DNA of 64,000 nucleotides, taken from positions 158,716 to 222,715 of the forward strand of contig WOUP01000004.1 in NCBI GenBank assembly GCA_009772895.1, in the 5' to 3' direction. The stretch comes from Puniceicoccaceae bacterium 5H. GTDB taxonomy: Bacteria; Verrucomicrobiota; Verrucomicrobiia; Opitutales; Oceanipulchritudinaceae. Under the pieces are notes generated by a model. It was not told the DNA's origin, ran no database searches, and was given only the letters and a program-made list of their open reading frames with translations. The translations under genes were made by a program, and so were the position numbers. Shown in pieces: positions 35,201 to 42,957 of this stretch. Position 1 is the stretch's first letter. Every line of letters begins with the position of its first letter.

Positions 35201-35336
35201 TGAAGCTTGGAAAAAAAACGAGTTTATTGTCTTGGAGGATCTTACCTGTTGCGTCCGCGAAAGAGCGGACAGAGGCTTCATATCTGCTGGAGTTGAGCAG
35301 TTCTTGGAGTTTCTGGGGAAATTGGACGGAAACCAT
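32262..35336 (-). CDS. HD phosphohydrolase plus Hsp90-like ATPase protein, candidate defence effector
   Basis: A single 1024-residue protein. Residues 40-275 carry an HD-type metal site: H48/H52 in TDHGIEHINNV, H89-D90 in VLLHDIGMH, HH 187-188, and a final Asp in LLRVADYMQID (D266). Residues about 395-530 form a GHKL/Hsp90-like ATPase with N box VRELMQNAVDAV (411-422), G1 DRGIGM (468-473) and G2 GRFGIGAFA (512-520). The C-terminal 490 residues have no recognised domain; the first part may be an Hsp90-middle-like fold. The gene is much AT-richer than both neighbours and uses rarer codons, with flanking gaps of only 22 and 84 bases. The architecture points to a nucleotide-sensing, ATP-switched effector. 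Function is inferred. Confidence 0.75.
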   Translation of the reverse strand: MVSVQFPQKLQELLNSSRYEASVRSFADATGKILQDNKLVFFPSFTDHGIEHINNVLQSAVDLVPDDVWEENLLKDADAAILIGSVLLHDIGMHLRKDGFRELIRPGCRFRPVTWFDQEQTDYPRDRPWHELWTDYEREAKRFSDRALGNIIGEEAALEWSFTGLPESPLRWEENHLLIIGEFIRRHHARLAHEVALYGFPGADVNDFSPLTDYLGPLADLIGLAARSHGISLRVCQAYLDDEYPDTLRPLGSAVFYPMALLRVADYMQIDQARAPTVLLQLRNPRSPISQQEWENHQVVLNITDAKAPRCKMIQVSEKLRLATYLQLNELLQGIQHEIDHSSAVLDEVYGHYEKLGKLGLNIRRIDSNLFKPRFQKKLPYVPKRTGFSVDPNLLTLIVEPLYGNEPSVGVRELMQNAVDAVRELHAWCENRDADMNKLQRPELPDAADVLVNFIEQTNGSWILSVQDRGIGMTAETLQNYFLRAGASFRNSPEWSKEFIDDTGTPKITRAGRFGIGAFAVFLLGDSFTLETRHADCGSKSLRLSANKTSGLIEIERQNNPFAIGTKIDVILKRSSIDKLLSRRFGGTLDSTIDADIDLYRWTKPKLHVSITKQNGESLPVRGGRLIPPTTKALPPSWSTVRSDEAKYEIAWTFENDVPILYNGFIVEDPNTWWNNNMRHKSRQAPSLSIIDPQAQLPINIQRYDIAAPLGVAEKIGRDITYSFLAFHLICGPETPLECALKPRIYPLRVNAILENLLHEWHCDFHNAKLESYCTSRHGFTFTDPYLVSKIVESTPIIIGYSSDSPPIEKGLDSLFDQLFRQHDYHIFVNRSRENSMEEYNFIQRLNKGSPAIVSMQKGDRDLESQIRQSKWTSHEVDDYLIFYNINLDDNAQAELSNITHQLARSIQQKESYDLKKPFAFTTSVKALPPQSQTSVLGEIWDECIGQKLIPFDPKERKDLIQSARQHSQLGLHIEKWQEMKRNNSKWATGEWIQQRNMPYYRDLVPHSSPAYKVPKWASFFTNA

Positions 35337-35420
35337 AACAGGGTATTACTTTGGCTCCCGATTTTTATAGCATAACGTTTCTAGGTCAAGCTATTTTCTG
35401 AACCGTTTCCCTGTGGCCTG

Positions 35421-35786
35421 TTATACGTCTGGCTCAGGCGGAGTGGTTGGGGGGTTGGAGGCTTTGCCGGCGGCGAGTGTGGCCTCGGCGGCGTGCTTGT
35501 CGAGCAGGCTGTCGCCGATATCGGCGATGATGATGGCGGCCTCCTTCCAGAAGCGGGCCATGATGAAGAGGAAGGCCGCGTAGAGCAGGCCGCCGACAAA
35601 CATGCCCAGGCCGGAGCCGAAGTTGTGGAACATGGTGCCGATGCCGCCGAAGACGGCGACCAGCGCGGCCAGGGCGGCGGCCGCATAGCCGAGATACAGC
35701 ACCAGCGTGATGATGCTGCGAAAGGTGGGGTAGGCGGATTCCTGACGGATCCGGTCGAGGTATTGGCGTTTTTGGGTCGGTAGCAT
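35421..35786 (-). CDS. Small membrane protein of unknown function
   Basis: A 121-residue protein with two strong hydrophobic segments (FRSIITLVLYLGYAAAALAALVAVFGGIGTMF and GSGLGMFVGGLLYAAFLFIMARFW), a short amphipathic stretch (EAAIIIADIGDSLLDKHAAEA) and a Pro/Thr-rich tail. The arrangement resembles small DUF4282-like membrane proteins, but that match is not secure. It has normal base composition for the genome, in contrast to the AT-rich gene immediately downstream of it in transcription direction. Confidence 0.7.
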   Translation of the reverse strand: MLPTQKRQYLDRIRQESAYPTFRSIITLVLYLGYAAAALAALVAVFGGIGTMFHNFGSGLGMFVGGLLYAAFLFIMARFWKEAAIIIADIGDSLLDKHAAEATLAAGKASNPPTTPPEPDV

Positions 35787-35920
35787 TGCAAGACAGGTTC
35801 GTTACCTGACTATGCTTTTGGGCTGCATGCGTCGATGCGAAATACGCTCTGGAGCGTAGGGTATTCGCTTTTGTTGCCATGGCCTCAACTTCCGCCCATG
35901 CAGCCCCGAAAGCGCGGAGC

Positions 35921-36846
35921 TCAGCCCTGGAAGTAATGGCCGGCCTCGAGATCCGCCAGCAGCGTGGGATGCGTCGGCTGCCAGTCCAGCTCACGCTGGG
36001 TTCGGGCGCTGGAGGCGGGGCAGTCGTTGCCGAAAAAATGGGCCATCCAGGCAAAGTGGGCGGTCGCGTCTTCGCCGGTTTTGGCGACGACGGGCAGGCC
36101 CAGGTGACGCCCGATGACCTCCGCAATCTCACGGGTCGGCACGCCTTCTTCGGCGATGGCATGATAGGCGGCTCCCGCGCTGCCCTGTTCGAGCGCTAGA
36201 CGGTAAAGGCGGGCCGCGTCCAGACGGTGGACGGCGGGCCAGCGGCTGCTCCCGTCACCGATGTAGGCGGAGGCGCCCTGGTCGCGCGCGATGCCGATGA
36301 GGATGGGCACGAAGCCATGGTCGCCTTCGCCGTGGACCGATGGGGGCAGGCGCAAGACGGAGGCGCGGACGCCGCGTTGGGCGAGGGAACGCGCCAGGTG
36401 GTCGGAGGGGCCGCGGTAACGGGCCGCCCCGTCTTCTCCGGGCACGTCGTCTTCGGTCACGAGGCGGCCACTGGGCAGCAGCGCGCTGGCTGAGGTGACC
36501 ACGAAGGGCTTGTCGGTACACCCGCGAGGGTTTCACCCAGGGCTTCGATGACGGCGTAGTCGCGTTGGGCCGAGGCCGGCAAGTTGGTAAAATCGTGGAT
36601 GAAGGCGGTGTGGATGACGCCGTCGCAGGCGCTGGCCGCCACCTGAAGACTTTCGAGATCCTCAAGTGAGCCCCGGTGAACCGCCGCCCCGGCCTCGCTT
36701 ACGCGAGCGGCGGACTCATCGGAGCGCGCCAACCCGAGAACGCGGTGGCCGGCGGCGATCAATTCCTGCACGACGGCCGATCCGACAAAGCCGGAGGCCC
36801 CCGTCACAAATACCCGCAAGGGGCGTTGCGTAGCTGTAGTCGTCAT
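35921..36846 (-). pseudogene. SDR/NAD-dependent epimerase-like oxidoreductase, frameshifted
   Basis: The first 110 codons, from ATG 36846, give a Rossmann start (PLRVFVTGASGFVGSAVVQELIAAGHRVLGLARSD). The frame then breaks near 36517: continuing in frame gives nonsense ending at 36457, while the -1-shifted frame resumes with KPFVVTSASALLPSG and runs to 35921 with normal SDR features (ASVLRLPPSVHGEGDHGF, VHRLDAARLYRLALEQ, HPTLLADLEAGHYF). The total of 926 bases is exactly one base short of an intact 308-codon gene, so a single-base deletion explains it. It may be a true pseudogene or a sequence error. It is divergent from an AraC-type regulator that probably controls it. Confidence 0.85.
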
Positions 36847-36967
36847 GGCCGCCATCATATCTCGCCCGCCGTGGCAGGTAAATGACGGGCAGTCCCGGAT
36901 TCTTGCCAAATCGTCCAGGGTGATGTCTTGTGTGGCGCTCCTTGTCAGGTTATGTCTGCCATCGAGC

Positions 36968-37873
36968 ATGGAACATTCGAGGCAGAGACTGGCGGAATTG
37001 ATCAACGGCTTCGCACAGGGAGAAGGGCTGCAGGCGACGCCCATTCCCGGTGTCTATTGCACAAAAGTCTCAGCGCCGGACCTCGATTCCAGGCGGCGCT
37101 GGCGGGCGTGCCTGGCTATTATCGCCCAGGGCGCGAAAGAGATCCGGTTGGAGGATGCGCGCCACCGGCTGGAGGAGACGCACTACACCGCGTCACCGAT
37201 CGATTTGCCCGTGATTACCAGCATTCCTGACGCTTCGCCAGCGCGCCCGTTTCTGGCGCTGCTGATCGATTTCGACCCGCTCGCCTTGCGCGAGATGGCG
37301 GCGTCGCTCGAGTCGGAGTTACGTGCGCCGGTGGCGGCCCCCCGGCAAGCGGTTTTTGTGGGCGAAACGGACGCAGGTCTGCTGCAAGCCGCCGTGCGTC
37401 TGGCGGAGTTCTTCACGCGCCCCCCCGATGCACGGGCGCTGGGTCCGCTGGTGGTGAAGGAGGCCTTTTATCACCTGTTACGCGGGCCGAACGGGCCGGC
37501 GCTTTATCAATTTGTGCGTGCGGGCACCCGAACGCAGCAGATCTACCACGCGATCTACAGCCTGCGCACCAACCTGGGCGGCGAGGTCGACATCGAGGCG
37601 CTGGTCCGGAGCGCGCGCATGAGCCGATCGGTGTTTTTTGCGCACTTCAAGCAGGTGACCGGCTTCAGCCCGATCCAGTATCTGAAGCGCATACGGCTGC
37701 TGGAGGCACGCCGTCTGATGGTCGAGGAAGGCACCACCGCCGAAGAGGCGGCGTTTCGGGTGGGTTACAGGAGCGCGCCGCAGTTCAGCCGCGAATACGC
37801 GCGCATGTTCGCCGCTGCCCCTCGGCGGGATGCGGCGGAGCTGATCCGGCAACAGCGCACGCTGGCCTCGTAG
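36968..37873 (+). CDS. AraC-family transcriptional regulator (AraC_N type)
   Basis: A 301-residue regulator. The N-terminal sensor domain (RACLAIIAQGAKEIRLEDARHRLEETHYTASPIDLPVITSI; DASPARPFLALLIDFDP) matches the AraC_N type of putative dimerisation domain. The C-terminal double helix-turn-helix is intact (VDIEALVRSARMSRSVFFAHFKQVTGFSPIQYLKRIRLLEARRLMVEE; AAFRVGYRSAPQFSREYARMF). Several in-frame starts exist upstream (36923 and others); ATG 36968 begins right before the conserved N-terminus. It is divergent from the frameshifted SDR gene; the common arrangement is a regulator controlling the neighbouring oxidoreductase. The effector is unknown. Confidence 0.93.
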   Translation: MEHSRQRLAELINGFAQGEGLQATPIPGVYCTKVSAPDLDSRRRWRACLAIIAQGAKEIRLEDARHRLEETHYTASPIDLPVITSIPDASPARPFLALLIDFDPLALREMAASLESELRAPVAAPRQAVFVGETDAGLLQAAVRLAEFFTRPPDARALGPLVVKEAFYHLLRGPNGPALYQFVRAGTRTQQIYHAIYSLRTNLGGEVDIEALVRSARMSRSVFFAHFKQVTGFSPIQYLKRIRLLEARRLMVEEGTTAEEAAFRVGYRSAPQFSREYARMFAAAPRRDAAELIRQQRTLAS

Positions 37874-37879
37874 GCGCCA

Positions 37880-38935
37880 CTAGCGCAGGTATTGCTCGAA
37901 GGCTTCCTTGTCCGCGGCCTTCATGTAGGCCTCTTCGCCGGAGATGGCGCCGTCCTTGTAGAGGGCGAGCAACGAGTTGTCCATCAGGCGCATGCCCTCA
38001 GCCGAGCTGCCTTCGATGATGCCGCGCACGTTGGAGATCTTGCCCGTGCGGATGGTGTTGGGCAAGGCATCGTGCTGCAGCAGGATCTCGTGGGCGGCGA
38101 CGCGGCCCTTGGGCACGCGCTTGCACAGCAGTTGCGAGACGACGCAGCTGAGGCAGCTGGCGAGCATCACGCGGATCTGCGGCTGCTCTTCGGCGGGAAA
38201 GGCGTCGATGATGCGGTCGATCGTCTTGGGCGCGTTGTTGGTGTGCAGCGTGCCAAAGACGAGCATGCCCATGGAGGCGCAGTTGAGGGCCAGGCGGATG
38301 GTCTCGAGATCGCGCATTTCCCCGACCAGGATGATGTCCGGGTCGGCCCGCATGGCGCCTTTGAGGGCGTGGGCAAAGGAGTGGCTGTGTTCGCCGACTT
38401 CGCGGTGAACGATGACGGACTTTTTGCGCGGGTGCACAAACTCGATCGGGTCTTCGATCGTGATGATGTGCTTCTCGAAGTTCTCGTTGATGTAGTCGAT
38501 CATCGCGGCGAGCGTGGTCGACTTGCCCGAGCCGGTGGGGCCGGTGACGAGCACGAGGCCTTCGCGGTAGGCGCACACGTCTTTCAGGACTACGGGCAGC
38601 TGCAGGGTCTCGAACGAGAGGATCTTGGCCGGAATCTGGCGGAAGACCGCGCCCATGCCCCAGTGGTTGAACAGGTAGCTGCCGCGAAAGCGGGCGAGAC
38701 CATTGATCTCGTAGGCGAGGTCGAGGTCGCGGTGGGCCTGGAATTCCTGCCAGCGCTCGTCACTGGTGATCTCGCGCAGCATGCGCTCCATCACCGCAGG
38801 GGTGACGGCCTGTTGTCCGCGCAGGGCGGTAATGCTGCCGGAGGTGCGAATCTTGGGCGGCATGCCGACGGAGAGGTGGAGGTCGGAGCCTCCCTCGTCG
38901 AGCATCTGGCGCAAAAGGGTGTCGATGGCGGCCAT
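37880..38935 (-). CDS. pilT: Type IV pilus retraction ATPase, PilT family
   Basis: A 351-residue secretion-type ATPase that drives retraction of type IV pili. The N-terminal PAS-like half (DTLLRQMLDEGGSDLHLSVGMPPKIR) precedes Walker A TGPTGSGKST (about 131-140), the Asp box and Walker B (ADPDIILVGEMRDLETIRLAL) and the His box (GMLVFGTLHTNNAPKTIDRIIDAFP). The C-terminal region has NTIRTGKISNVRGIIEGSSAEGMRLMDNSL, the PilT-type end. The upstream gene on the same strand encodes a larger PilT-like paralogue 9 bases away, so both lie in one operon. Motor function in twitching or adhesion is inferred. Confidence 0.92.
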   Translation of the reverse strand: MAAIDTLLRQMLDEGGSDLHLSVGMPPKIRTSGSITALRGQQAVTPAVMERMLREITSDERWQEFQAHRDLDLAYEINGLARFRGSYLFNHWGMGAVFRQIPAKILSFETLQLPVVLKDVCAYREGLVLVTGPTGSGKSTTLAAMIDYINENFEKHIITIEDPIEFVHPRKKSVIVHREVGEHSHSFAHALKGAMRADPDIILVGEMRDLETIRLALNCASMGMLVFGTLHTNNAPKTIDRIIDAFPAEEQPQIRVMLASCLSCVVSQLLCKRVPKGRVAAHEILLQHDALPNTIRTGKISNVRGIIEGSSAEGMRLMDNSLLALYKDGAISGEEAYMKAADKEAFEQYLR

Positions 38936-38944
38936 GGCGTCGAG

Positions 38945-40924
38945 CTAGCGGAAGAGGCCACGCTTCTTGGGCGCGGCGTTGAAATTGTTGAAGGAGGCGA
39001 ACTCGTCTTCGGTCGCGCCCCCGGTGCCTTCTCCGGAGATCTCGCGCATCAGCATACGGTTGCGCAGGTTGGCCGAGGCCACTTCGTCCGAAATCCGGCC
39101 ATTGCGCCAGAGGTCGAGGATGGAGCTGTCCATCAGGCGCATGCCGTCGCGCTTGCCCGTCTCCATCACGTTGCCGAGGTTCTGGGTCTTGCCTTCGCGA
39201 ATGAGCACGGAGACGGCCATGTTGCGCAGCAGCAGCTCGCTGGCGAGGGCAACGCCGCCGTCCTGGGCGGGCAGCAGGCGCTGGCAGACGATGCCGCGCA
39301 GGCTTTCGGCGACCATGGCGCGGATCTGCGGTTGTTGGGCGGGCGGAAATACGTCGAGCAGGCGGTTGAGCGTGGTCGCGGAATCGCTGGTGTGCATGGT
39401 GCCGATCACGAGGTGACCGGTTTCCGAGGCGCTGATCGCCATCTCGATGGTCTCGAGGTCGCGCATTTCCCCGATCACGATCACATCCGGGTCCTGCCGC
39501 AGCGCCCCCTTCAGCGCCTTTTTGAAGCTGCGGGTGTGTGGGCCCACGCTGCGCTGGGTGATCTGGCACTGCTTGGACGCGAAGACGTTTTCGATCGGCT
39601 CCTCCAGCACGATTACGTGGTCCTGGCGCTTCTCGTTCAGCTCACCGATCATGGCGGCCAGCGTGGTCGTCTTGCCCGAGCCGAGGGGGCCGGTGACGAG
39701 GATCAGGCCGTTGTGGTAGCTTAGCAGCTTGCGGATGCGTTCGGCGTCGGAGAATCCCAGCTCTTCGAGCGTCGGGACTTCGGCGCGCACAGTGCGGAAG
39801 ACGCCCTGCACGCCGTCCTTATGGCGCATCAGGTTGGTGCGGAAGCGCATGCCGTTGTCGAAGGCGAGGCCGAAGTCGAAATCGTTCTCGGCCTCGAAAT
39901 GCTGCCATTGCTCGGTGCTGAGCACGCTGCGCACGAGGTGGCGCACGAGGCGGGGGCTCAGCGGGTTGGGGCCGAGGTAGCGGATCTTGCCTTGCTCGCG
40001 CACAAACGGGCGGGAGGCGGCGGACAGGTGCACATCGCTGGCGCCGTCGCGCGTGGCGGCCATCAGCAGCCCCACCATGTGCCGTGCGAGCTGTTCCGAA
40101 GGCAGCTGGTCGAGTTGCTCGAAGCGCGGCAAGGCAGGCTTGGCGCTCGCGGTGGGCACGACGTGCTCCGGCGGGCGAATGACCGGACCCGCGTTGGCGG
40201 TGGCGACTGCTGCGGCCGGGGGAGCCCCGGCTGTGCCAGCGTTGCCCTGAGCCGCTCCGGCATCGCCTGTTGCGTTGTTGGCCGGTCCTGGCTGGCCGGC
40301 AGGCGCCCCGCGGCTTTTCTGCGGCGCGCCCGTCTCGATCTGCTGGACGAGGCCAGCGATTTCGTCGAGAAAGCCACCTCCGGCAGCCGGTTTTTCCGGT
40401 GCGGTGGGCTCTTGGGCAGCTGGCGGTGCGGGCTCAGGCTTGGCTCGCTTGGACGGTGCGTTGCTGGAACGGAGGGAAATGGGCTTGCGCTTGGGCGGTT
40501 CCGGCGGCGGTGCCTTGACCGATTTGGGGGCAGGCTCAACGGGCGCAGGTGGCGTGGGTTCCTCTTCGCGAAAGAGCGGCGGCTCGCTGGCCGGCGGAGT
40601 TTCAGGCTCCGGTTCTGGCGGCGGCACCTGCTCATCTGCGCCCTTGCGCGCGCGGGACGGCAGGGAAATGCGCGGCTTGGCCGGCTCGACGGGTTTGAAG
40701 GGATCCGAAGGGGGCAGCGTGCTCCAATCCTGGGCGGCGGCTTCGTCCAGGATCTGCTGCACCAGGTCGAAATCGTCCGTGATAGTGTATTCGAGCAGCA
40801 GCTCGGCAAACGTCACCACGTCCGCGTTATCGCCGGCGGCGACGGACAAGCGACGGCACGTTTCTTCGTCCAAAACGCCGCGCTGTACTGCCAGATAAGC
40901 AAACCAGATGACTTCGGGCCGCAT
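38945..40924 (-). CDS. PilT/PilU-like ATPase with long N-terminal extension
   Basis: A 659-residue paralogue of the PilT encoded 9 bases downstream. A folded start (about 1-75; ELLLEYTITDDFDLVQQILDEAAAQ) is followed by about 200 residues of Pro/Ala/Glu-rich low-complexity linker (PPPEPEPETPPASEPP, PPAAAVATANAG). The ATPase core then follows from about residue 270: SDVHLSAASRPFVREQGKIR, Walker A TGPLGSGKTTT, ASKQCQITQRSVGPHTRSFK, Walker B DPDVIVIGEMRDLETIEMAI and the His box GHLVIGTMHTSDSATTLNRLLD. The extension could dock to partner proteins. A PilU-like accessory retraction motor is the likeliest role; the start is ATG 40924. Confidence 0.85.
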   Translation of the reverse strand: MRPEVIWFAYLAVQRGVLDEETCRRLSVAAGDNADVVTFAELLLEYTITDDFDLVQQILDEAAAQDWSTLPPSDPFKPVEPAKPRISLPSRARKGADEQVPPPEPEPETPPASEPPLFREEEPTPPAPVEPAPKSVKAPPPEPPKRKPISLRSSNAPSKRAKPEPAPPAAQEPTAPEKPAAGGGFLDEIAGLVQQIETGAPQKSRGAPAGQPGPANNATGDAGAAQGNAGTAGAPPAAAVATANAGPVIRPPEHVVPTASAKPALPRFEQLDQLPSEQLARHMVGLLMAATRDGASDVHLSAASRPFVREQGKIRYLGPNPLSPRLVRHLVRSVLSTEQWQHFEAENDFDFGLAFDNGMRFRTNLMRHKDGVQGVFRTVRAEVPTLEELGFSDAERIRKLLSYHNGLILVTGPLGSGKTTTLAAMIGELNEKRQDHVIVLEEPIENVFASKQCQITQRSVGPHTRSFKKALKGALRQDPDVIVIGEMRDLETIEMAISASETGHLVIGTMHTSDSATTLNRLLDVFPPAQQPQIRAMVAESLRGIVCQRLLPAQDGGVALASELLLRNMAVSVLIREGKTQNLGNVMETGKRDGMRLMDSSILDLWRNGRISDEVASANLRNRMLMREISGEGTGGATEDEFASFNNFNAAPKKRGLFR

Positions 40925-41017
40925 GATGCACCTTATCGGCAGGATAAGAGAGCACCAAAGCAGTAAATTAGGATGTAGACCTTATTTTACAGGGTTTCTC
41001 AGCTGCGCAGACACGCG

Positions 41018-41048
41018 AAAACCCCTCCCGCATGGCGTCGGGAGGGGT
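41018..41048 (-). terminator. Rho-independent terminator of the small exported-protein operon
   Basis: A perfect 10-bp stem (ACCCCTCCCG 41021-41030 with CGGGAGGGGT 41039-41048) has an 8-base loop and, on the minus strand, is followed by TTTT. It sits 27 bases beyond the last gene of the operon and before the PilT-like operon. Confidence 0.8.
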
Positions 41049-41075
41049 AGGACTGGGCGGAGACAGGAACCGCGG

Positions 41076-41894
41076 TCAGTCCTCCGGGGGTATGGCAAAA
41101 GTATAGGCGTGCTCGAGCAAGCCCTGCTGTTGCAGAAAGCGCTCAAAGCTGGTGAAGGTGGCCGTCTGGTAGCCATTCGGCCCCTTGTCTTCGCCCTCCA
41201 GCACGTCGGCCAGGCCACCCCCGAGGCGATACCACAGGCCGAGCTCGACAACCTGGGGCTGGAAGTAGGCGCGCATGTCGGCGGTGAGGCGTGCGTCGTC
41301 GGTGGTGTCATAGAGCCCGGCAAACAGCACACGCAGCATCCAGGTGTTGCAGTTTTCGAACTGCATCCGGTGGGGATTGGCAAGCAGGTGGTAGGCTTCG
41401 CGCCGTAGTTCGCCCCCATGCTCGCGCAGGGCGGTGAGCGTCTTTTGCTGCAGGACTGGGACGGGGACGAGTACCCCGACGTCTGCCTCGCAGGAGCCGG
41501 CGAGAAACTCCGCCAGCGGTTGCACGGCCAGGTGGCTGTGGTGCTTGTCCTCGGCATCGCGAAACAGTTGATAGGTGAACCACTGCTCCACGATCTCGCC
41601 ATCGGCGGCCACGGCGGGCTCGTAAACCAAATAGGCGCTGTGCACGTAGCGCATGTCGTCGGGCAATTGGGAGCGCGGGCGTCCGGTGCGGGCGATGATG
41701 GCGAGCGTGGTGTGTCCGGGTTCCAGCGTCTGCTCGATCTGCTGCTGCCACGCCGCGACCGTTTCGGGCGCGTGAAAGATCGCTCCGCTGGCCGAGCTGG
41801 CGTCGCCGGCCCAGACATGGGGGCAGAACCAGCAGTAGAGCAGGACGAGGAAAAAGCCCGGCCGAAGCCGGGCGGGGTGGGCTAATCGCGACAT
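41076..41894 (-). CDS. Exported protein, DUF2145-like
   Basis: A 272-residue protein with an N-terminal signal (PGFFLVLLYCWFCPHVWAGDA). The mature part has the pattern I associate with DUF2145 proteins: a stretch of the type ARTGRPRSQLPDDMRYVHSAYLVYEP, and a C-terminal YTFAIPPED. The role of DUF2145 is not known; the family is predicted to be exported, and the conserved His, Arg and Cys residues may hint at an enzyme. It is the last gene of a four-gene unit of small exported proteins; its start overlaps the end of the preceding gene by 13 bases. A strong terminator follows. Confidence 0.65.
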   Translation of the reverse strand: MSRLAHPARLRPGFFLVLLYCWFCPHVWAGDASSASGAIFHAPETVAAWQQQIEQTLEPGHTTLAIIARTGRPRSQLPDDMRYVHSAYLVYEPAVAADGEIVEQWFTYQLFRDAEDKHHSHLAVQPLAEFLAGSCEADVGVLVPVPVLQQKTLTALREHGGELRREAYHLLANPHRMQFENCNTWMLRVLFAGLYDTTDDARLTADMRAYFQPQVVELGLWYRLGGGLADVLEGEDKGPNGYQTATFTSFERFLQQQGLLEHAYTFAIPPED

Positions 41895-42247
41895 GCCAGG
41901 GCTTGGGCAGGGGTGGGGTCGGCCGTGGCGGGCGCGGCGGTGGCTTGTTCCGGAGCATGCCGGACGTCCTCACCGGTGGAGGTCTCCCAGAGGGTGTCGC
42001 CGGCATCGGCGGAGGCCTTGCCGAGCGCTTCGGCGGGCTTGCCGACCATCCAGAGCGGGACGGCTGCGGCGCCGGCGAGCACGCGAAAGCTGCCTTCGGT
42101 GGAGGCGGCGGCGCTGTCGCCGAGGGCGGTGCTGGCTTCGACGGAAGCCTCGGAGGCCTGCGAGAAGTTGTCGAAGGCGTTGCCCGCGTAGGTGGTGGCG
42201 GCTCCCAAGGGGAGCAGCGCGCAGAGGAGGATCGTGATACGGTTCAT
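41882..42247 (-). CDS. Small exported protein, Ala/Ser-rich, unknown function
   Basis: A 121-residue protein with a signal peptide (ITILLCALLPLGAATTYAG) and a mature region of small residues (ASEASVEASTALGDSAAASTEG), one hydrophobic stretch (LAGAAAVPLWMVGKPA) and an Ala/Thr/Pro-rich tail. It lies between two other exported proteins, overlapping the next by 13 bases and starting 16 bases after the previous one. No family was recognised. Confidence 0.65.
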   Translation of the reverse strand: MNRITILLCALLPLGAATTYAGNAFDNFSQASEASVEASTALGDSAAASTEGSFRVLAGAAAVPLWMVGKPAEALGKASADAGDTLWETSTGEDVRHAPEQATAAPATADPTPAQALACRD

Positions 42248-42263
42248 ATGATTATGGGTTCGA

Positions 42264-42764
42264 TTATTCGGGTTGAGAGTTGGGCTTGGCGGGCAGGAGG
42301 TCCTGCACGTATTGGCGCTGGCGCGGCGTCGGCTCGAAGGCTTCGACCAGTGGCCAGGTCACGTCGACCCGCGGTTGCTCGGGGTAGGCGGCGAGGGTGC
42401 GGGCGTCCCACTGGGAGACGAGCAGATCTACGTCGGCGGCGGCCATGATGTCGGGCAGTTGGGCGTCGATCAGCACCAGCAGGTCGTCGACGGGTGCCTT
42501 GGCGAAGGCCTGACGGTGTAATTGCCGCTGCAGGTCGCGCATGGATTGCTCGAGACGCCTGGCTTCGGCTGGATCACCGGCGGCCTTGGCCTGCGCGTAG
42601 GCCTGGCGGGTTCGCTCGATCAGGGCCTCGTGGCGGGGGCTGCCGGCGTAGGCAATGGCAATGGCGCGGGAGTCATAGACTCCGAGGGTCTGGGCTTGGT
42701 TCGCGGGTACGATTCCTCCGGCGAACGCCAGACCGGCGAACAGGAGGCGCGTGAATGCGTTCAT
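42264..42764 (-). CDS. Exported protein, OmpH/Skp-like coiled region
   Basis: A 166-residue protein with a signal peptide (LLFAGLAFAGGIVPANQAQ) and a short strand GVYDSRAIAIAYAGS, followed by a long Ala/Gln/Arg-rich helical stretch (about 50-85) and a further helix. The opening strand and coiled region recall the Skp/OmpH periplasmic chaperone layout, but it has no clear match. It is the second gene of the small exported-protein operon. Confidence 0.55.
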   Translation of the reverse strand: MNAFTRLLFAGLAFAGGIVPANQAQTLGVYDSRAIAIAYAGSPRHEALIERTRQAYAQAKAAGDPAEARRLEQSMRDLQRQLHRQAFAKAPVDDLLVLIDAQLPDIMAAADVDLLVSQWDARTLAAYPEQPRVDVTWPLVEAFEPTPRQRQYVQDLLPAKPNSQPE

Positions 42765-42804
42765 GGTGATGGGGGGGCGGAAAAGTGTTCACGGTCGGGG
42801 GCGG

Positions 42805-42957
42805 CTAGAACTTCAGGCCGTCCCAGCTGGCTTGAACCTGTTCCGGGTGTGGGCTGGTGACGCTCTGGTTAGAGCCGATGACCAGGATGTGAAACAGGCT
42901 GGAGAGGCTAGCGGCCCCGAGAAGAGAAAGGAGAACGATTTTGCGGATGAGTTTCAT
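42805..42957 (-). CDS. Very small membrane protein, first gene of the exported-protein operon
   Basis: A 50-residue protein starting MKLIRKIVLLSLLGAASLSSLFHILVIG, one hydrophobic segment with a basic start, then a short polar tail ending in SWDGLKF. A purine-rich GAGAAAGGA-like motif is not conserved, but the minus-strand leader is AT-rich (TTTAAAATTTTATATCG near 43045-43030), consistent with a promoter. It lies 40 bases before the next gene on the same strand. It may be a small inner-membrane subunit. Confidence 0.45.
   Translation of the reverse strand: MKLIRKIVLLSLLGAASLSSLFHILVIGSNQSVTSPHPEQVQASWDGLKF

Noticed and set aside
35421..35786. Assigning DUF4282 to the small membrane protein
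   Set aside because: Length and hydrophobic pattern fit, but no diagnostic motif was visible; left as unknown.
37892..39724. 610-codon plus-strand frame opposite both PilT-like genes
   Set aside because: Antisense of clear ATPase genes; composition is typical of a shadow frame.
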